64,000 nt of DNA from AWTP1-13 sp963797005 (GTDB lineage: Bacteria; Pseudomonadota; Alphaproteobacteria; Rhizobiales; Hyphomicrobiaceae), in assembly GCA_963797005.1 (NCBI GenBank), contig CAWCOF010000014.1:248001-312000 (forward strand). Reading direction: 5' to 3'. The number at the start of each line of letters is the position of its first letter. The first letter of the stretch is position 1. A program made the translations under genes and the position numbers. This document shows, in pieces, positions 21,071 to 31,675 of this stretch. Below the pieces are notes generated by a model that was given only the letters and a program-made list of their open reading frames with translations, was not told where the DNA came from and made no database searches.

Positions 21071-22753
21071 ATGCGTTTGTGGATCGCGCTTGCGCTGCTG
21101 CCGATGGTCGTGCCGGGGGCTCGGGCTGCCGACATCAAGGGCACGTCGCGCATCGACGCCGTCACCGTCTTTCCGAGCGGCGCGGAGGTGAGCCGGCGCG
21201 GAAAGGTCAAGCTCGAGCCCGGCGACCACGTGCTGCTGTTTGCGGACCTGCCCGCGCGCGCGATCGCCAGCTCCATCCGCGTCGAGGGCAAGGCCACGGG
21301 CAAGCTCCAGATCGGCTCTGTCGACAGCCGCCGCGTGTTCGTGCCGCGCACGGATGCGGCGATAGCCGCCACCGAGCGCAAGAAGATCGAGGACGCCATC
21401 GAGAAGCTCAAGGACGAGCGGGCGGTGCTGACCGCCGCCGTGCAGGCGGCCGAGGCGCAGAAGACGCTCATATCCAACCTGGCGCAGCTGCCGACACGGC
21501 CGGCGCCCGCCAATGGTGCCGCGTCCGCACAGCCCGATTGGGGACAGATCTTCGGGCTGATCGGCCAGCGCTTCGCCGAGGCGCAGAAGGCGGTGCTGGA
21601 CGCACAGGTCAAGGTCCGCGAGGTCGACCGGAAGATCAAGGACCTCGAGGGCAAGCTCGCTTCGCTGGCGCCGGGCCAGGAGGAGCGCACCGAGGTCAAG
21701 GTATTCGTCAACGCCGGCGGATCGCTCGAGGCCGACATCACCATCCGCTATCATGTCGGCGCCGCGACCTGGGTGCCGTTCTACGATGCGCGCCTGGCGA
21801 GCGGCACGAAGGCGAAGGCGCCCAAGCTGCAGCTCGTGCGCCGCGCCAGGATCCAGCAGAGAAGCGGCGAGAGCTGGGACGAGGTGGCGCTGGCGCTGTC
21901 CACCACCCGTCCGGGGTCGGGCACCTCCGCGCCCGAGCTCAACACGCTCACCGTCGACTACGAGCCCGATATGCCGCAGCCGCGCGCGGTGCCGATGGCG
22001 ACGCGGCGCGCGCTCACGCGCGAGGATGCGGCCGGGCGTGCCCAGGGGGAAGAGGAAAGCTTCGCCCGCAAGGCCGCGGCACCTCCGCCGGTAGCGGCGA
22101 GCGAGGTCAGTGCGCAGATCGAGAGCCAGGCGTTCCAGGCGGTCTACTCTATTCCCGGCCGCGTCACCGTGCCGGCCACGGGCGAGGCCAAGCGCGTGCA
22201 GATCGACGAGACCACGCTCGACCCGGCCCTGACGGTGCGCACCACGCCCAAGCGCGAGCCGAAAGCCTACCTCTACGCCAAGGTGGCGATGGCGCGCGGC
22301 ACCCCGATCCTGCCCGGGCAGGTGTCGCTCTTCCGCGATTCAACCTTCGTCGGCAACGGCCACCTGCCGCAGCTGGCGCCGGGCGAGGAGCACGAGCTGG
22401 GCTTCGGCACCGACGATGCGGTGCGCGTGCGTCACATCGTGGTCGAGGAGAAGCGGGCCGAGACCGGCCTCATCAGTGCGGCCAAGACGGATACGCGCAG
22501 CTACAAGATCACGGTCAAGAACCTGCACGAGCGGCCGATCGCGGTCACCGTGCTCGACCAGATCCCCGTGTCGAAGAACGCCGACATCAAGGTCGAGCTG
22601 CTGGGCAAGTCGACGCCGACCAAGCAGAACGTGGACGACAAGCGCGGCGTGCTGGCCTGGGAGATGACGCTCGCTCCCGACGAGGAGAAGGCCGTCGAGT
22701 TCGGCTACCGCACCACCTGGCCGGCGGCAAAGAAGATCATCTACGGGCGCTGA
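21071..22753 (+). CDS. MuiA-like protein (DUF4140/DUF4139), exported
   Basis: Excellent ribosome site GAAAGGAGAC. A signal peptide covers residues 1 to about 20 (LWIALALLPMVVPGARA). An N-terminal DUF4140-like region (IDAVTVFPSGAEVSRRGKV) is followed by charged coiled-coil helices at about 97-225. A C-terminal DUF4139 region follows (ITIRYHVGAATWVPFYDARL ... VLAWEMTLAPDEEKAVEFGY). 560 residues. Homologues are called mucoidy inhibitor A because of an exopolysaccharide phenotype; the biochemical function is not known. It is divergent from the orphan substrate-binding gene, with about 195 bases between starts. The frame is intact. Confidence 0.85.
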   Translation: MRLWIALALLPMVVPGARAADIKGTSRIDAVTVFPSGAEVSRRGKVKLEPGDHVLLFADLPARAIASSIRVEGKATGKLQIGSVDSRRVFVPRTDAAIAATERKKIEDAIEKLKDERAVLTAAVQAAEAQKTLISNLAQLPTRPAPANGAASAQPDWGQIFGLIGQRFAEAQKAVLDAQVKVREVDRKIKDLEGKLASLAPGQEERTEVKVFVNAGGSLEADITIRYHVGAATWVPFYDARLASGTKAKAPKLQLVRRARIQQRSGESWDEVALALSTTRPGSGTSAPELNTLTVDYEPDMPQPRAVPMATRRALTREDAAGRAQGEEESFARKAAAPPPVAASEVSAQIESQAFQAVYSIPGRVTVPATGEAKRVQIDETTLDPALTVRTTPKREPKAYLYAKVAMARGTPILPGQVSLFRDSTFVGNGHLPQLAPGEEHELGFGTDDAVRVRHIVVEEKRAETGLISAAKTDTRSYKITVKNLHERPIAVTVLDQIPVSKNADIKVELLGKSTPTKQNVDDKRGVLAWEMTLAPDEEKAVEFGYRTTWPAAKKIIYGR

Positions 22754-22800
22754 GGGGGGGCGTGTCGAATTACCCTGGAGCGCTCGGAGCCGTCCCCTGC

Positions 22801-23694
22801 TCAGGCCAACCTTCTACGGGTCGACAAGGCACCGCTGCCAATCAGGATTCCAAAGAGAACGAGAGCCATACCCGCAGCCAGTTCCACCGTCAGCGACTCT
22901 CCCAACAGGATCCCCGCCATTGCGGGGATAGGGTTGAGGGTAAGATACAAGACTGTGGTCGCCCGCGGTCAGCCAGCGCAATGCCCACATGAAAAGTGAA
23001 AACTGCACGGCACCGGCGATCGTCCCGAGAAACACCACCGCAATCCATCCTTTGTGACTGAATGCCGGCAGAGCAGCGCTTCCCTGCTGGAGACCGACAA
23101 CCGGCAACAGAGCTGCAACGGCGAATGCCATCGCCAACGCGGTCACGAAGAGTGGGCCATGGCGCATCAACGTTGCGCGGCCGAAGACTGAGTAGATCGC
23201 GGCGCAGAGGACACCAAGGAGCATCAGCCCGTCACCGACGAGGTAGTTCGTATTGCCGCGTCCGAACGCGGCAGCGCCAAACGCCAGGACGATACCGGAA
23301 AACGCCATCGCGACGCCCGCGATCTTGTTTGCGGTCAATTGCTCCCGGCAAAGGCAACGGCCACAATCAGGGTCTGGATCGGAATGGTAGCCAAACCCAC
23401 CGCGCCGCGCGCCGCAGGGACGTATTGAAGGGAAGCATTGAAGGCCCACGGAAAAAGTACGAAGAAAAGAATCCCGAACATGGCAATCTTCGCATATTCG
23501 GGTAGTGCGAGCCCGCTTCGCGGCCAGATGAACGGCAGCACCGGCGCAAAGCAGATCACCGCGATAACGTACCGGTAGAACACCAGCGAGATCGGGTCCG
23601 TCTCACCGATAACAAACCGCGTAGCCACAACGGCAGCCCCCGCGCTGAGAGCCGCCGTCGCTGCAGCAGCATGTGCGAGCACGATCCGGTTCAT
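22801..23694 (-). CDS. EamA/DMT-family exporter, two compensating frame breaks
   Basis: An inner-membrane carrier of about ten helices in two EamA repeats, for small metabolites (type unknown). The N-terminal half reads AGAAVVATRFVIGETDPISLVFYR-like. A missing base near 23345 and an extra base near 22963 break the frame; repairing both gives 297 residues ending GILIGSGALSTRRRLA. The restored second repeat ends NPIPAMAGILLGESLT, the family hallmark. It is divergent from an HxlR regulator, which probably controls it. Repeated TGCAAGT boxes lie between the two. Confidence 0.8.
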
Positions 23695-23742
23695 GTGTCG
23701 CGACCCCGATCAAAGGCGGGACCTTCTCCTGTACTTTCGAAG

Positions 23743-23781
23743 TGCAAGTTACTCTAGAAGAGACACTTTAAAAATGCAAGT
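23743..23781. promoter_or_regulatory. Candidate HxlR operator between exporter and regulator
   Basis: An AT-rich 40-base patch with two direct TGCAAGT boxes (23743-23749 and 23775-23781) whose starts are 32 bases apart, three helical turns. A small palindrome CTCTAGAAGAG lies between them. The position in a divergent exporter/HxlR promoter makes an autoregulatory operator likely; no binding data. Confidence 0.4.
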
Positions 23782-23849
23782 CGCTTTGATACATTGTCGG
23801 GAGGCACGCCTCTGGTGAGCCTGGCGCTGGAATTGGAGACGTTTGCGCA

Positions 23850-24656
23850 ATGGCAAGACATGCCTTTCGGTCGACTTGCTCCATCGCGCGGTCGCTGGAA
23901 CTGATGGGTGACAAGTGGACCCTTCTCATCGTTCGCGACTTGATGTGGCACGGGAAGCGGACCTTTCAGGCGCTTCAAGACAGCGCCGAACGCGTCCCGT
24001 CCAACATCCTGTCCCAGCGTCTCAAGAGGCTCGCCGAATGGGGCTTGGTGCGACGTGACGCCTACCAGCAAAGGCCGGTTCGATATGCGTATCGCCTGAC
24101 CGACGAAGGAAAATCCTTGGAGCCTGTGTTGCTGCAAATCATGGCGTGGGGGCACAGGCACCTCGGCGGTGGCCGTTACGATCCGAAGTCAGGCAAGAGC
24201 TGGAGGCCGGCAAAGGGGCCGAAGGGCGCTGCCGATCCCGCTCCCCGTCAAGGGGAGGGTGAGAGCGCCAACTCGGACGAAGCGGGGGGCGCCTCAAGTA
24301 GGTCGGCGGAGGATGGCGTTGAGCAGGCGCGATGCGGTTCTCGACCATGCTGCGGTTGCCGTTGCGCGCCTTCTCCGGGAAGCCGGGGCCGACCACCAGG
24401 TGGATGCCCAGCGTGGGGCGTTCGCCCGGACTGGCCGCGACGCGCGCCCGCTCGGCTTCCGCCTCGGCCAATGAGGCGGCGGTCTTGTCCTCCCAGACAA
24501 GGACCTCGAAGCCTGCTGCCTCCAGCAGCGCGCGCGTCTCCTCAGGTGTGCGCAGGAAGCTGGTCGCCGGCGTGTCCGCCCACATCAGCGGATAGTGCGG
24601 CGGGCCTGCGGGACCCTGGGCCACGTCCTGGATGGCGAGCCGGCCGCCGGGCTTGA
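23850..24656 (+). CDS. HxlR-family transcriptional regulator (3' end uncertain)
   Basis: Residues 1 to about 112 form a complete HxlR winged helix: CSIARSLELMGDKWTLLIVRD-type start with the family cysteine at residue 10, then FQALQDSAERVPSNILSQRLKRL and YRLTDEGKSLEPVL. HxlR proteins are normally 100-140 residues, but this frame stays open to 268. The extra part crosses a repeat hairpin and then runs antisense through the 3' end of the methyltransferase gene, so it is probably not real. An indel near 24180-24240 may hide the true stop (a -1 shift would stop at 24260-24262). The conserved part ends near 24185. Confidence 0.7.
   Translation: MARHAFRSTCSIARSLELMGDKWTLLIVRDLMWHGKRTFQALQDSAERVPSNILSQRLKRLAEWGLVRRDAYQQRPVRYAYRLTDEGKSLEPVLLQIMAWGHRHLGGGRYDPKSGKSWRPAKGPKGAADPAPRQGEGESANSDEAGGASSRSAEDGVEQARCGSRPCCGCRCAPSPGSRGRPPGGCPAWGVRPDWPRRAPARLPPRPMRRRSCPPRQGPRSLLPPAARASPQVCAGSWSPACPPTSADSAAGLRDPGPRPGWRAGRRA
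24225..24269. repeat. Double hairpin between convergent genes
   Basis: The inner stem CTCCCC/GGGGAG (24241-24246, 24252-24257) has a GTCAA loop and is enclosed by GGCGCT/AGCGCC (24225-24230, 24264-24269). It lies at the junction of the HxlR and methyltransferase genes and would serve as a bidirectional terminator. The CTCCCC-GTCAA-GGGGAG core is of a type often dispersed in such genomes. Confidence 0.5.
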
Positions 24657-25134
24657 GGACGCGGGCCATCTCCGCGTAGTAGCGCGGCCGGTCGGCGATG
24701 TTCATCGCCACGTTCTGCGACCAGCCGAGATCGAAGGTGGCGTCGGCGAACGGCAGGTCCAGCGCCGAGCCTTGCCGGAAGGCGACCCGGTCGGACAGCC
24801 CGGTGCGGCGCGCAAGCTCGGTCGCGACGGCGACGAACGCCGGCGTCAGGTCCACCCCCGTGACGCGGCACCCATAGGTGCTGGCGATATAGCGCGCCGG
24901 TCCGCCCAGCCCCGAGCCGATGTCGACCACATGGGCATCCGGCTTCGGCGCCAGCAACTTTGCCAGCTCCGTGGTGGCGAGACGGCGGCGCGAGTGGAAC
25001 TCGTCGATCGGCGCCAGGTCGTCGATGGTCAGCCGGTCGACGTCCTTGCCGGCCTCCTTCAGGGCGGCAAGGATGCGCTCCAGCAGACCGCCCCGGGCGT
25101 AGTGGCGCTCGATCTCGGCAAGATCCTCGGACAT
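24294..25134 (-). CDS. SAM-dependent class I methyltransferase, frame break near 3' end
   Basis: A Rossmann-fold methyltransferase. Motif I VVDIGSGLGGPARYIA (about 69-84), motif II VTGVDLTP, motif III-like DATFDLGWSQNVAMNI and post-motif VLKPGGRLAIQDV place it among UbiE/sterol-methyltransferase-like enzymes acting on small molecules. An extra base near 24330 moves the last residues into another frame. Repaired, the end reads ENRIRLLNAILRRPT and the protein has 279 residues; unrepaired, the frame runs on over the HxlR gene. The substrate is unknown. Confidence 0.82.
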
Positions 25135-25308
25135 GGCGCGGTGCTCCCATTCGGCGGGCGAAGAATGTTAACAGATTGCAGATGCCGCAGGCTCGAAATC
25201 GGGCCCGCGCTCGACCTGGACTGGCCTCCAGGGCTATACCTCGCACGAAACAGCCGCGCGGGGCGGCGAGGCGAAATGGGTTCCGGCACGTGGCCGGAGT
25301 GATACGGC

Positions 25309-26601
<1,293 letters not shown>

Positions 26602-26917
26602 GGCGCCGCGCTGTGATGCGGAGAGGGTTCGCAGGCGGATGCTTGCATGGGTCTCCGCCTGCGCGGGGATGACGTTGGTGGCCCGCGTATGTGCGACGCC
26701 ACTAACCGTAGGCCGGAAGATTTGCGCAGAAGATATCCGCCGCGAATTCGCGGCTCGTGGCATGATCGCTGATTGCCTCTGGTCATGGGCGCACGGTCTT
26801 CATCGGTCCCACGCGCGAGGATGACTCGGGCCTGCATGTGCGCCTGGCCATGCGGGTGCGCTAAGATAGCCGGGCCAGTAGCATAGCGGATTGCCTCGGC
26901 CCATGCCTATGCCATGC
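26602..26917. other. Intergenic region with a repeat fragment
   Basis: About 315 bases between purA and the convergent acetyltransferase gene. GCAGGCGGA (26631-26639) and TCCGCCTGC (26654-26662) form a perfect 9-bp hairpin with a 14-base loop. It is followed by GGGGATGAC, the edge motif of the GTCAT...ATGAC palindrome family seen later in the window. No coding potential was recognised in the remainder. Confidence 0.5.
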
Positions 26918-27408
26918 CTATGCCGGGACGCGGCCCGAGGGTCGCAGGCTTCCCGGCACCAGCTCCACCGCGAGCAGGCGATCGGGGTTGACCGGACCAG
27001 GCAGCGTGATCTGGCCGTGCGGGACCTTGCGAAAGCCGAGGCGCGCGTAATAGGGCTCGTCGCCGACGAGGAGGACGAGCGCAATGCCGCTTCCCGCGCC
27101 GCCTCCAGCGCCTCGGCCACCAGCCCGCGCCCGTGGCCGCGGTTGGCGAACGCGGGGTCAACCACCAGCGGCCCGAGCAGCAGCGCGCCGCCTTGGCCCC
27201 CGATGCGGATCGGCGTGAAGCGCACCGCCGCAATGATCCGTCCGTCGATCAGGCACACGCGGCAGAAAGGAGTGGCCGCGGGCGCGCCCTCGCGCACCCG
27301 GTAGGCCGTGCGCGTGAAGCGGCCCGGACCGAAGGCGCGCGCGTGCAGGCTTGCAATCTGCGCGCTGTCTTCCGGCAGGGCGGGCCGCGTGACGACATGC
27401 TGGGTCAT
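26918..27408 (-). CDS. GNAT N-acetyltransferase (YhbS-like), one frame break
   Basis: A single GNAT domain. The acetyl-CoA loop is NRGHGRGLVAEALEAARE (about 95-112), preceded by the beta-4 strand GPLVVDPAF. A missing G near 27088 breaks the frame directly after this helix. Repaired, it continues ALVLLVGDEPYYARLGF and ends PGPVNPDRLLAVELVPGSL, typical of YhbS-like enzymes, giving 163 residues. The substrate is unknown. A Nudix gene lies upstream on the same strand. Confidence 0.8.
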
Positions 27409-27498
27409 GGAGGTGGCGATCTGGGTGGCGGGGCGGTCAGGATAGCACAACGGGCGCCGGCGTCCCGATCCGGCGCGGCGAGCGCCAAGGTGGCGCCA

Positions 27499-27960
27499 TT
27501 ACCAGCGGTCGCTCTGCGGCGCGCCGTGGAGCACCTCGGCAAGGCGCCGATGCGCGGCGCCAGCCGTGCCGGGCGGCAGCGCGTCGGTTGGGAAGAAGCC
27601 CGTCTCCACGATCTCGCCGTTCGGCTCAGGCGTGCGCTGCTGCTGCCAGGCGCGCACCACGTAGAAGACGATGTGGTCGTTGGGGAAGGAGGCGAAGTTG
27701 GCATAGACGCCGAAGAGCTCTGGCGGCTCGGAGAGCGCGATGCCCGCTTCCTCCTCGAGCTCGCGCACGAGCGCCACCGCGGCCGTCTCGCCCTTCTCGA
27801 TACCACCGCCGGGCATGTGCCAGCCGGGGCGGTAGCTGTGCCGCACCAGCAGCACGCGCCCGCTGGCATCGAGCACCATCGCCTGCACGCCCATGGTCAG
27901 CGAGCGCGTCAGCCGCCAGTAGCGCTGCAGGATCATGAGGAGGAGAGACTTGCGTGCCAT
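27499..27960 (-). CDS. Nudix hydrolase
   Basis: 153 residues with a complete Nudix box (GGIEKGETAAVALVRELEEE followed by AGI), including the REUxEE metal-binding glutamates. It would hydrolyse a nucleoside diphosphate linked to another moiety; the substrate is not predictable. The start at MARKSLLLM was preferred to an upstream one because homology begins there. It is divergent from the metallophosphoesterase gene, with a promoter region of about 110 bases between them. The frame is intact. Confidence 0.85.
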   Translation of the reverse strand: MARKSLLLMILQRYWRLTRSLTMGVQAMVLDASGRVLLVRHSYRPGWHMPGGGIEKGETAAVALVRELEEEAGIALSEPPELFGVYANFASFPNDHIVFYVVRAWQQQRTPEPNGEIVETGFFPTDALPPGTAGAAHRRLAEVLHGAPQSDRW

Positions 27961-28073
27961 ATCCCGCCCGGCGGATTGCTCCGTAGGAAGCCCGTTTCGG
28001 CGGGTTCGCGCGATTTGGCAAGCCCGCACAAAGCCGCTACTGCTCCCATCCGCTGCAACGTGCCGGACGAGCG

Positions 28074-28998
28074 ATGGCGACAGCCCTGACGATCGCGCAC
28101 CTCACCGACGTGCACCTGGGGCCGATCGCGGGCTTCACGCCGGGCTATTGGAACCTCAAGCGCGCGCTGGGCTACGTCAATTGGCGGCGCAACCGCCGGC
28201 CGGTCTACCAGCGCGCGGTGCTCGACCGCCTCGTCGCGGACCTGCGTGCGCAGCAGCCCGGACCACATCGCCGTTACGGGGGACCTCGCCAACATCGGCC
28301 TGCCGCAGGAGCACATCAACGCGCTTGCCTGGCTCGAGAGCCTGGGACCGCCGAGCCGCGTGACCGTCATCCCCGGCAACCACGACATCTATTCGCGGCT
28401 GCGGCGCGACGTGGGCACGGGGCGTTGGGCCCGCTATATGACCTCCGATGCCGAAGGGGCGCGTCATGCCGGCGGTGGCGATGGTTTTCCGTTCGTGCGC
28501 GTGCTGGGGCGGGTGGCACTGATCGGCCTCAACTCGGCGGTGCCGACCCCGCCGCTCGTCGCCTCGGGCCGGCTCGGCAGCGCACAGCTGGAACGTCTCG
28601 GGCAAGTTCTCGAACGGCTAGCTGCGGCCCAACTGTTCCGCCTGGTGCTGATCCATCATCCCCCGCTCTCGGGACAGGCGCGCCGCTTTCGTGCGCTCGA
28701 GGACACCCGCCAGCTCGAGGCGGTCCTGGCCAAGCATGGCGCCGAGCTCGTTATCCACGGCCACAACCATCGCAATATGCTGGCCTGGCACCCGTCGTGT
28801 AGCGGGCCGGTGCCGGTGGTCGGCGCGCCCTCGGCGGCACAGGGCCGCCCCTACAAGGGCGAGCCGCTGGCCCGCTACAATCTTTACCGTATCGAGGGGC
28901 CGCCCTGGCGGATCGAGCTCATCGGGCGGGGGCTCGAGGAGCCGGGCGGCGGAATCGTGGAGATCGAGCGGCGCTGGCTGTCGCCGCCGGGCACATGA
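28074..28998 (+). CDS. Calcineurin-like metallophosphoesterase, one frame break
   Basis: All metal-site motifs of the family appear in order: LTDVHLG, TGDLAN, PGNHDIY, HHPP and HGHNHRN. An extra G near 28260 breaks the frame between ADLRAQQP and DHIAVTGDL, within the second metal-binding motif. Repair gives 307 residues. It is probably a cytoplasmic phosphodiesterase or phosphatase related to the 3',5'-cyclic nucleotide or lipid-A-precursor hydrolases. No specific substrate can be claimed. Confidence 0.85.
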
Positions 28999-29111
28999 CG
29001 CCAGCTCATGGCTGCCCTGAGAAATCCTCGCGCGGCCTCGCGCCAATGTCACTTGGGCAGCACGGCCTGCGTGTGTAAATAAGGGCCGCTTTCGGACAAA
29101 GGAATCGATCC

Positions 29112-30341
29112 ATGCAGAAGCATGCGCCGCCGGCGCCCGCTGCTATCCGGCCCGTGTGGCTCATCGTGCTCTCGGCCGGCCTCATCGTCGGCGTGACCAT
29201 GGGCATGCGCCAGGTGATGGGGCTTTACCTGCAGCCCATCAGCGTGGACCTCGGCCTCGGCCGCGAGCCGTTCTCCAACGCCATGGCCATCGCCAACCTG
29301 ATCTGGGGTATCGGTGCCGTGGCTGCCGGCATGATTGCCGATCGCATGGGCGCCGGGCGCGTGATCGTCGCCGGCATCGTCGCGTCCATGGCCGGCCTCT
29401 ACATGATGTATGCGGCTCGGACGGGCCTCGACCTGATCATTGCCGGCGTTCTGCTCGGCCTCGGCATCAGCGGCACGGGCATCTCCTCGCTGGTGGGCGC
29501 GGTGGGCCGCGCGGCGCCGCCCGACAAGCGCACGGCCGCCATTGCCTCGCTCGGCATGGCGTCGGGGATCGGCGGATTCATCTTCTTCCCCTACACGCAC
29601 CTGCTGATCGATCTGGCGGGCTGGCAGGTGAGCCTGTTGCTGCTGGCCTTGACGACCGCCGCGGTGGCGCCGTTTGCGTTGCCGCTGGCCGGCCGGCCCA
29701 GCGATGTGCCCGGCATGATCGACACGCAATCGCTCGTCGGGGCCATCAAGGAAGCCTTCACGCATCCAAGCTACCTGCTGCTCGTCACCGGCTTTTTCGT
29801 GTGCGGCTTCCACGTGGCGTTCTACGGCGTGCACCTGCCGGCGTTCGTGGCCGACAAGGGCCTCGACAGCAGCGTGGCCGTGATCGCGCTCACCACTGTC
29901 GGTTTCGCCAACCTCGTCGGCACCTATCTCGCCGGCCAGTCGGCGCGCTACTTCGAGAAGCGCAGGGGCCTGAGCTTCATCTACTTCGGCCGCTGCTTTA
30001 TTTTCCTGGGGCTGCTGTTCCTGCCCATCACGCCGGTCACGATCATCGGCTTGAGCGCGGTTCTGGGCCTGCTGTGGCTGTCGACCGTGCCGCTGACGTC
30101 GAGCCTGGTTGCGACCTTTTTCGGCACGCGCTGGATGTCGATGCTGTTCGGGGTGGTGTTCCTGTCGCACCAGGTCGGGTCGTTTACGGGCCTGTGGCTG
30201 GCCGGCTATCTTTACGACCGCACCAAGTCCTATGATGCGATGTGGTGGATCTCGATCGCGCTGGGGCTGTTCGCGGCAATCGTGCACTGGCCGATCAAGG
30301 AGCGCCCGGTGGCGCGGCTGGCGGCGGCCGGCGCGGCGTGA
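29112..30341 (+). CDS. Major facilitator superfamily transporter
   Basis: 409 residues with about 12 membrane segments. The loop 2-3 signature is GMIADRMGAGRVIV, and the family's mid-protein cytoplasmic loop is present (about 195-220). It resembles the oxalate/formate-antiporter and monocarboxylate carrier group (FFGTRWMSMLFGVVFLSHQ), but the substrate is unknown. A 62-codon gene for a single-span membrane protein follows within 10 bases and is probably cotranscribed. The frame is intact. Confidence 0.85.
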   Translation: MQKHAPPAPAAIRPVWLIVLSAGLIVGVTMGMRQVMGLYLQPISVDLGLGREPFSNAMAIANLIWGIGAVAAGMIADRMGAGRVIVAGIVASMAGLYMMYAARTGLDLIIAGVLLGLGISGTGISSLVGAVGRAAPPDKRTAAIASLGMASGIGGFIFFPYTHLLIDLAGWQVSLLLLALTTAAVAPFALPLAGRPSDVPGMIDTQSLVGAIKEAFTHPSYLLLVTGFFVCGFHVAFYGVHLPAFVADKGLDSSVAVIALTTVGFANLVGTYLAGQSARYFEKRRGLSFIYFGRCFIFLGLLFLPITPVTIIGLSAVLGLLWLSTVPLTSSLVATFFGTRWMSMLFGVVFLSHQVGSFTGLWLAGYLYDRTKSYDAMWWISIALGLFAAIVHWPIKERPVARLAAAGAA

Positions 30342-30349
30342 GGTGAGCA

Positions 30350-30538
30350 TTGGATACGCGCGCGGCACATGACGAGCATGACGAGCGCAAGGCAGCGCGG
30401 ATGCCCGGCGGTCTGCGCTGGGGGTTGATCGCGGCCTTCGGGCTTGTCTTTGCCGGCGCGCTCTACCTCATCGCGGTACGCGGCGAGGCATTGCTGCTCG
30501 ATCTCTCCGCGCTCGGCGGGCGGGTGTTCTGCTTCTGA
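30350..30538 (+). CDS. Small single-span membrane protein
   Basis: A 62-residue frame starting with TTG 4 bases after GAGGTGAGC. It is charged at first, then one membrane helix (GLIAAFGLVFAGALYLIAV) and a short tail RGEALLLDLSALGG. No known family is recognised. Tight spacing behind the MFS gene supports cotranscription. An internal ATG at 30401 would give a 45-residue form. Confidence 0.55.
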   Translation: MDTRAAHDEHDERKAARMPGGLRWGLIAAFGLVFAGALYLIAVRGEALLLDLSALGGRVFCF

Positions 30539-30568
30539 GCTGAGCCGGGACCGGCTGGTCGCCTGCGG

Positions 30569-31060
30569 CTAGGGCAGGGCGAGGGCGGCCAGGCCCACGC
30601 CGGCAAAGAAGGCGATGAGGCTCGAGGCCGCGCTGATCACCGCCGCGTACTTGAAGGACTGCCCCAGCTGGTGGGGCCCGTCCGTCCCCTCTGAGACCGC
30701 GAACGAGGACTGCGCGACATAGGAGAACGCCGCCGTCACCACGGCCAGCGTGGCGCCGGCGCCGAACGCGATCAGCGCCGGCCTCAGGTTGAGTGCGCCG
30801 AACCGTCCCGTCGCATTGCTGACCAGCGCGAGCAATCCGAGCACCGAGGCGATGTTCAGGATCAGGAGCGAGCGCACGGTCATTTCCGCAAAGCGGATGA
30901 CGGCTTCGAACATCGGCCGCCGCTGGTCGCGCTCCAGATCGAGCTGCGCGCGGTAGCGCTCCAAGGCCAAGCGCTCCTGGTCCAGCGTGGCGCGCAGACG
31001 GTCGGTCTCGGCCCTGTAGCGGTCGAGTTCGAGACGGGCGCTTTCGGCGTCGGCAGGCAT
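30569..31060 (-). CDS. Coiled-coil membrane protein of unknown function
   Basis: 163 residues. The first 45 are a highly charged helix (ARLELDRYRAETDRLRATLD), likely a coiled coil. Three to four hydrophobic segments follow (about 63-83, 92-115, 136-162). It is convergent with the small membrane gene on its right-hand neighbour's strand and lies upstream of, and opposite to, the cobalamin riboswitch. No family or function is recognised. The ATG was chosen where the helix starts; the frame is open further upstream but without conserved character. Confidence 0.6.
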   Translation of the reverse strand: MPADAESARLELDRYRAETDRLRATLDQERLALERYRAQLDLERDQRRPMFEAVIRFAEMTVRSLLILNIASVLGLLALVSNATGRFGALNLRPALIAFGAGATLAVVTAAFSYVAQSSFAVSEGTDGPHQLGQSFKYAAVISAASSLIAFFAGVGLAALALP

Positions 31061-31240
31061 GCGCTGGTCTGTGGCGCGATTCGCGCGGGCGGTCCACCAT
31101 GCACGCCCGCGTTGTTGGTCATAAGGTGGACTGACCGCTTCGCTGCACCGTGGCGCGTTGGCCATCAGGCAAGCGCGAACCGTCGGCGCACGGACGCATG
31201 TTGTTGACAACCGCGTGACGAGTTTGCTTCGCTGCCCTCG

Positions 31241-31445
31241 CGTGACGGTTCCCGTGCGGTCTCCTTGCAGAGGCCGGATGGGTGAAAAGGGAACGCGGTG
31301 CGAGGGTTTGCTCCTCCATGCCGCGGCTGCCCCCGCAACTGTAAGCGGCAAGCGTCGCCCCACAAGCCACTGCCGGGCAACCGGCGGGAAGGCGGAGGCG
31401 ATGCGCATGAGCCGTGAGCCAGGAGACCTGCCGGCACCAGTCGCC
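31241..31445 (+). ncRNA. Cobalamin (AdoCbl) riboswitch
   Basis: The standard conserved blocks occur in order: GGTTCCCGTGCGG opening, GGGTGAAAAGGGAA, the core GCTGCCCCCGCAACTGTAA, CCACTG, CGGGAAGGCG, and the B12 box GCCAGGAGACCTGCC near 31417. GC-rich self-complementary sequence follows (CCCGCGCGGG) and could act as the expression switch. It lies 230 bases upstream of btuB, so vitamin B12 should shut down the uptake operon. Confidence 0.95.
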
Positions 31446-31675
31446 CATCTCCCGCGCGGGGCGTGCGGGCGAGCGGACCACCGTAGTGGCGACGTTGCTC
31501 GTGTGTTCGAGCGAGGTGTCGTGACGGTCATGTCCGCTTCGGGGGGCGTAGCTATCGGCAGATCTGGCAAGGCGCGGCGTCCTGCGAGGACGGCGCGCGG
31601 TGCCCGCTGTCGGGGTTTCCTGCGCTGAGGGTATGAAAAGTCGCGGCCGCCTCGCTCCTGTCATGGAGAGGCGTC

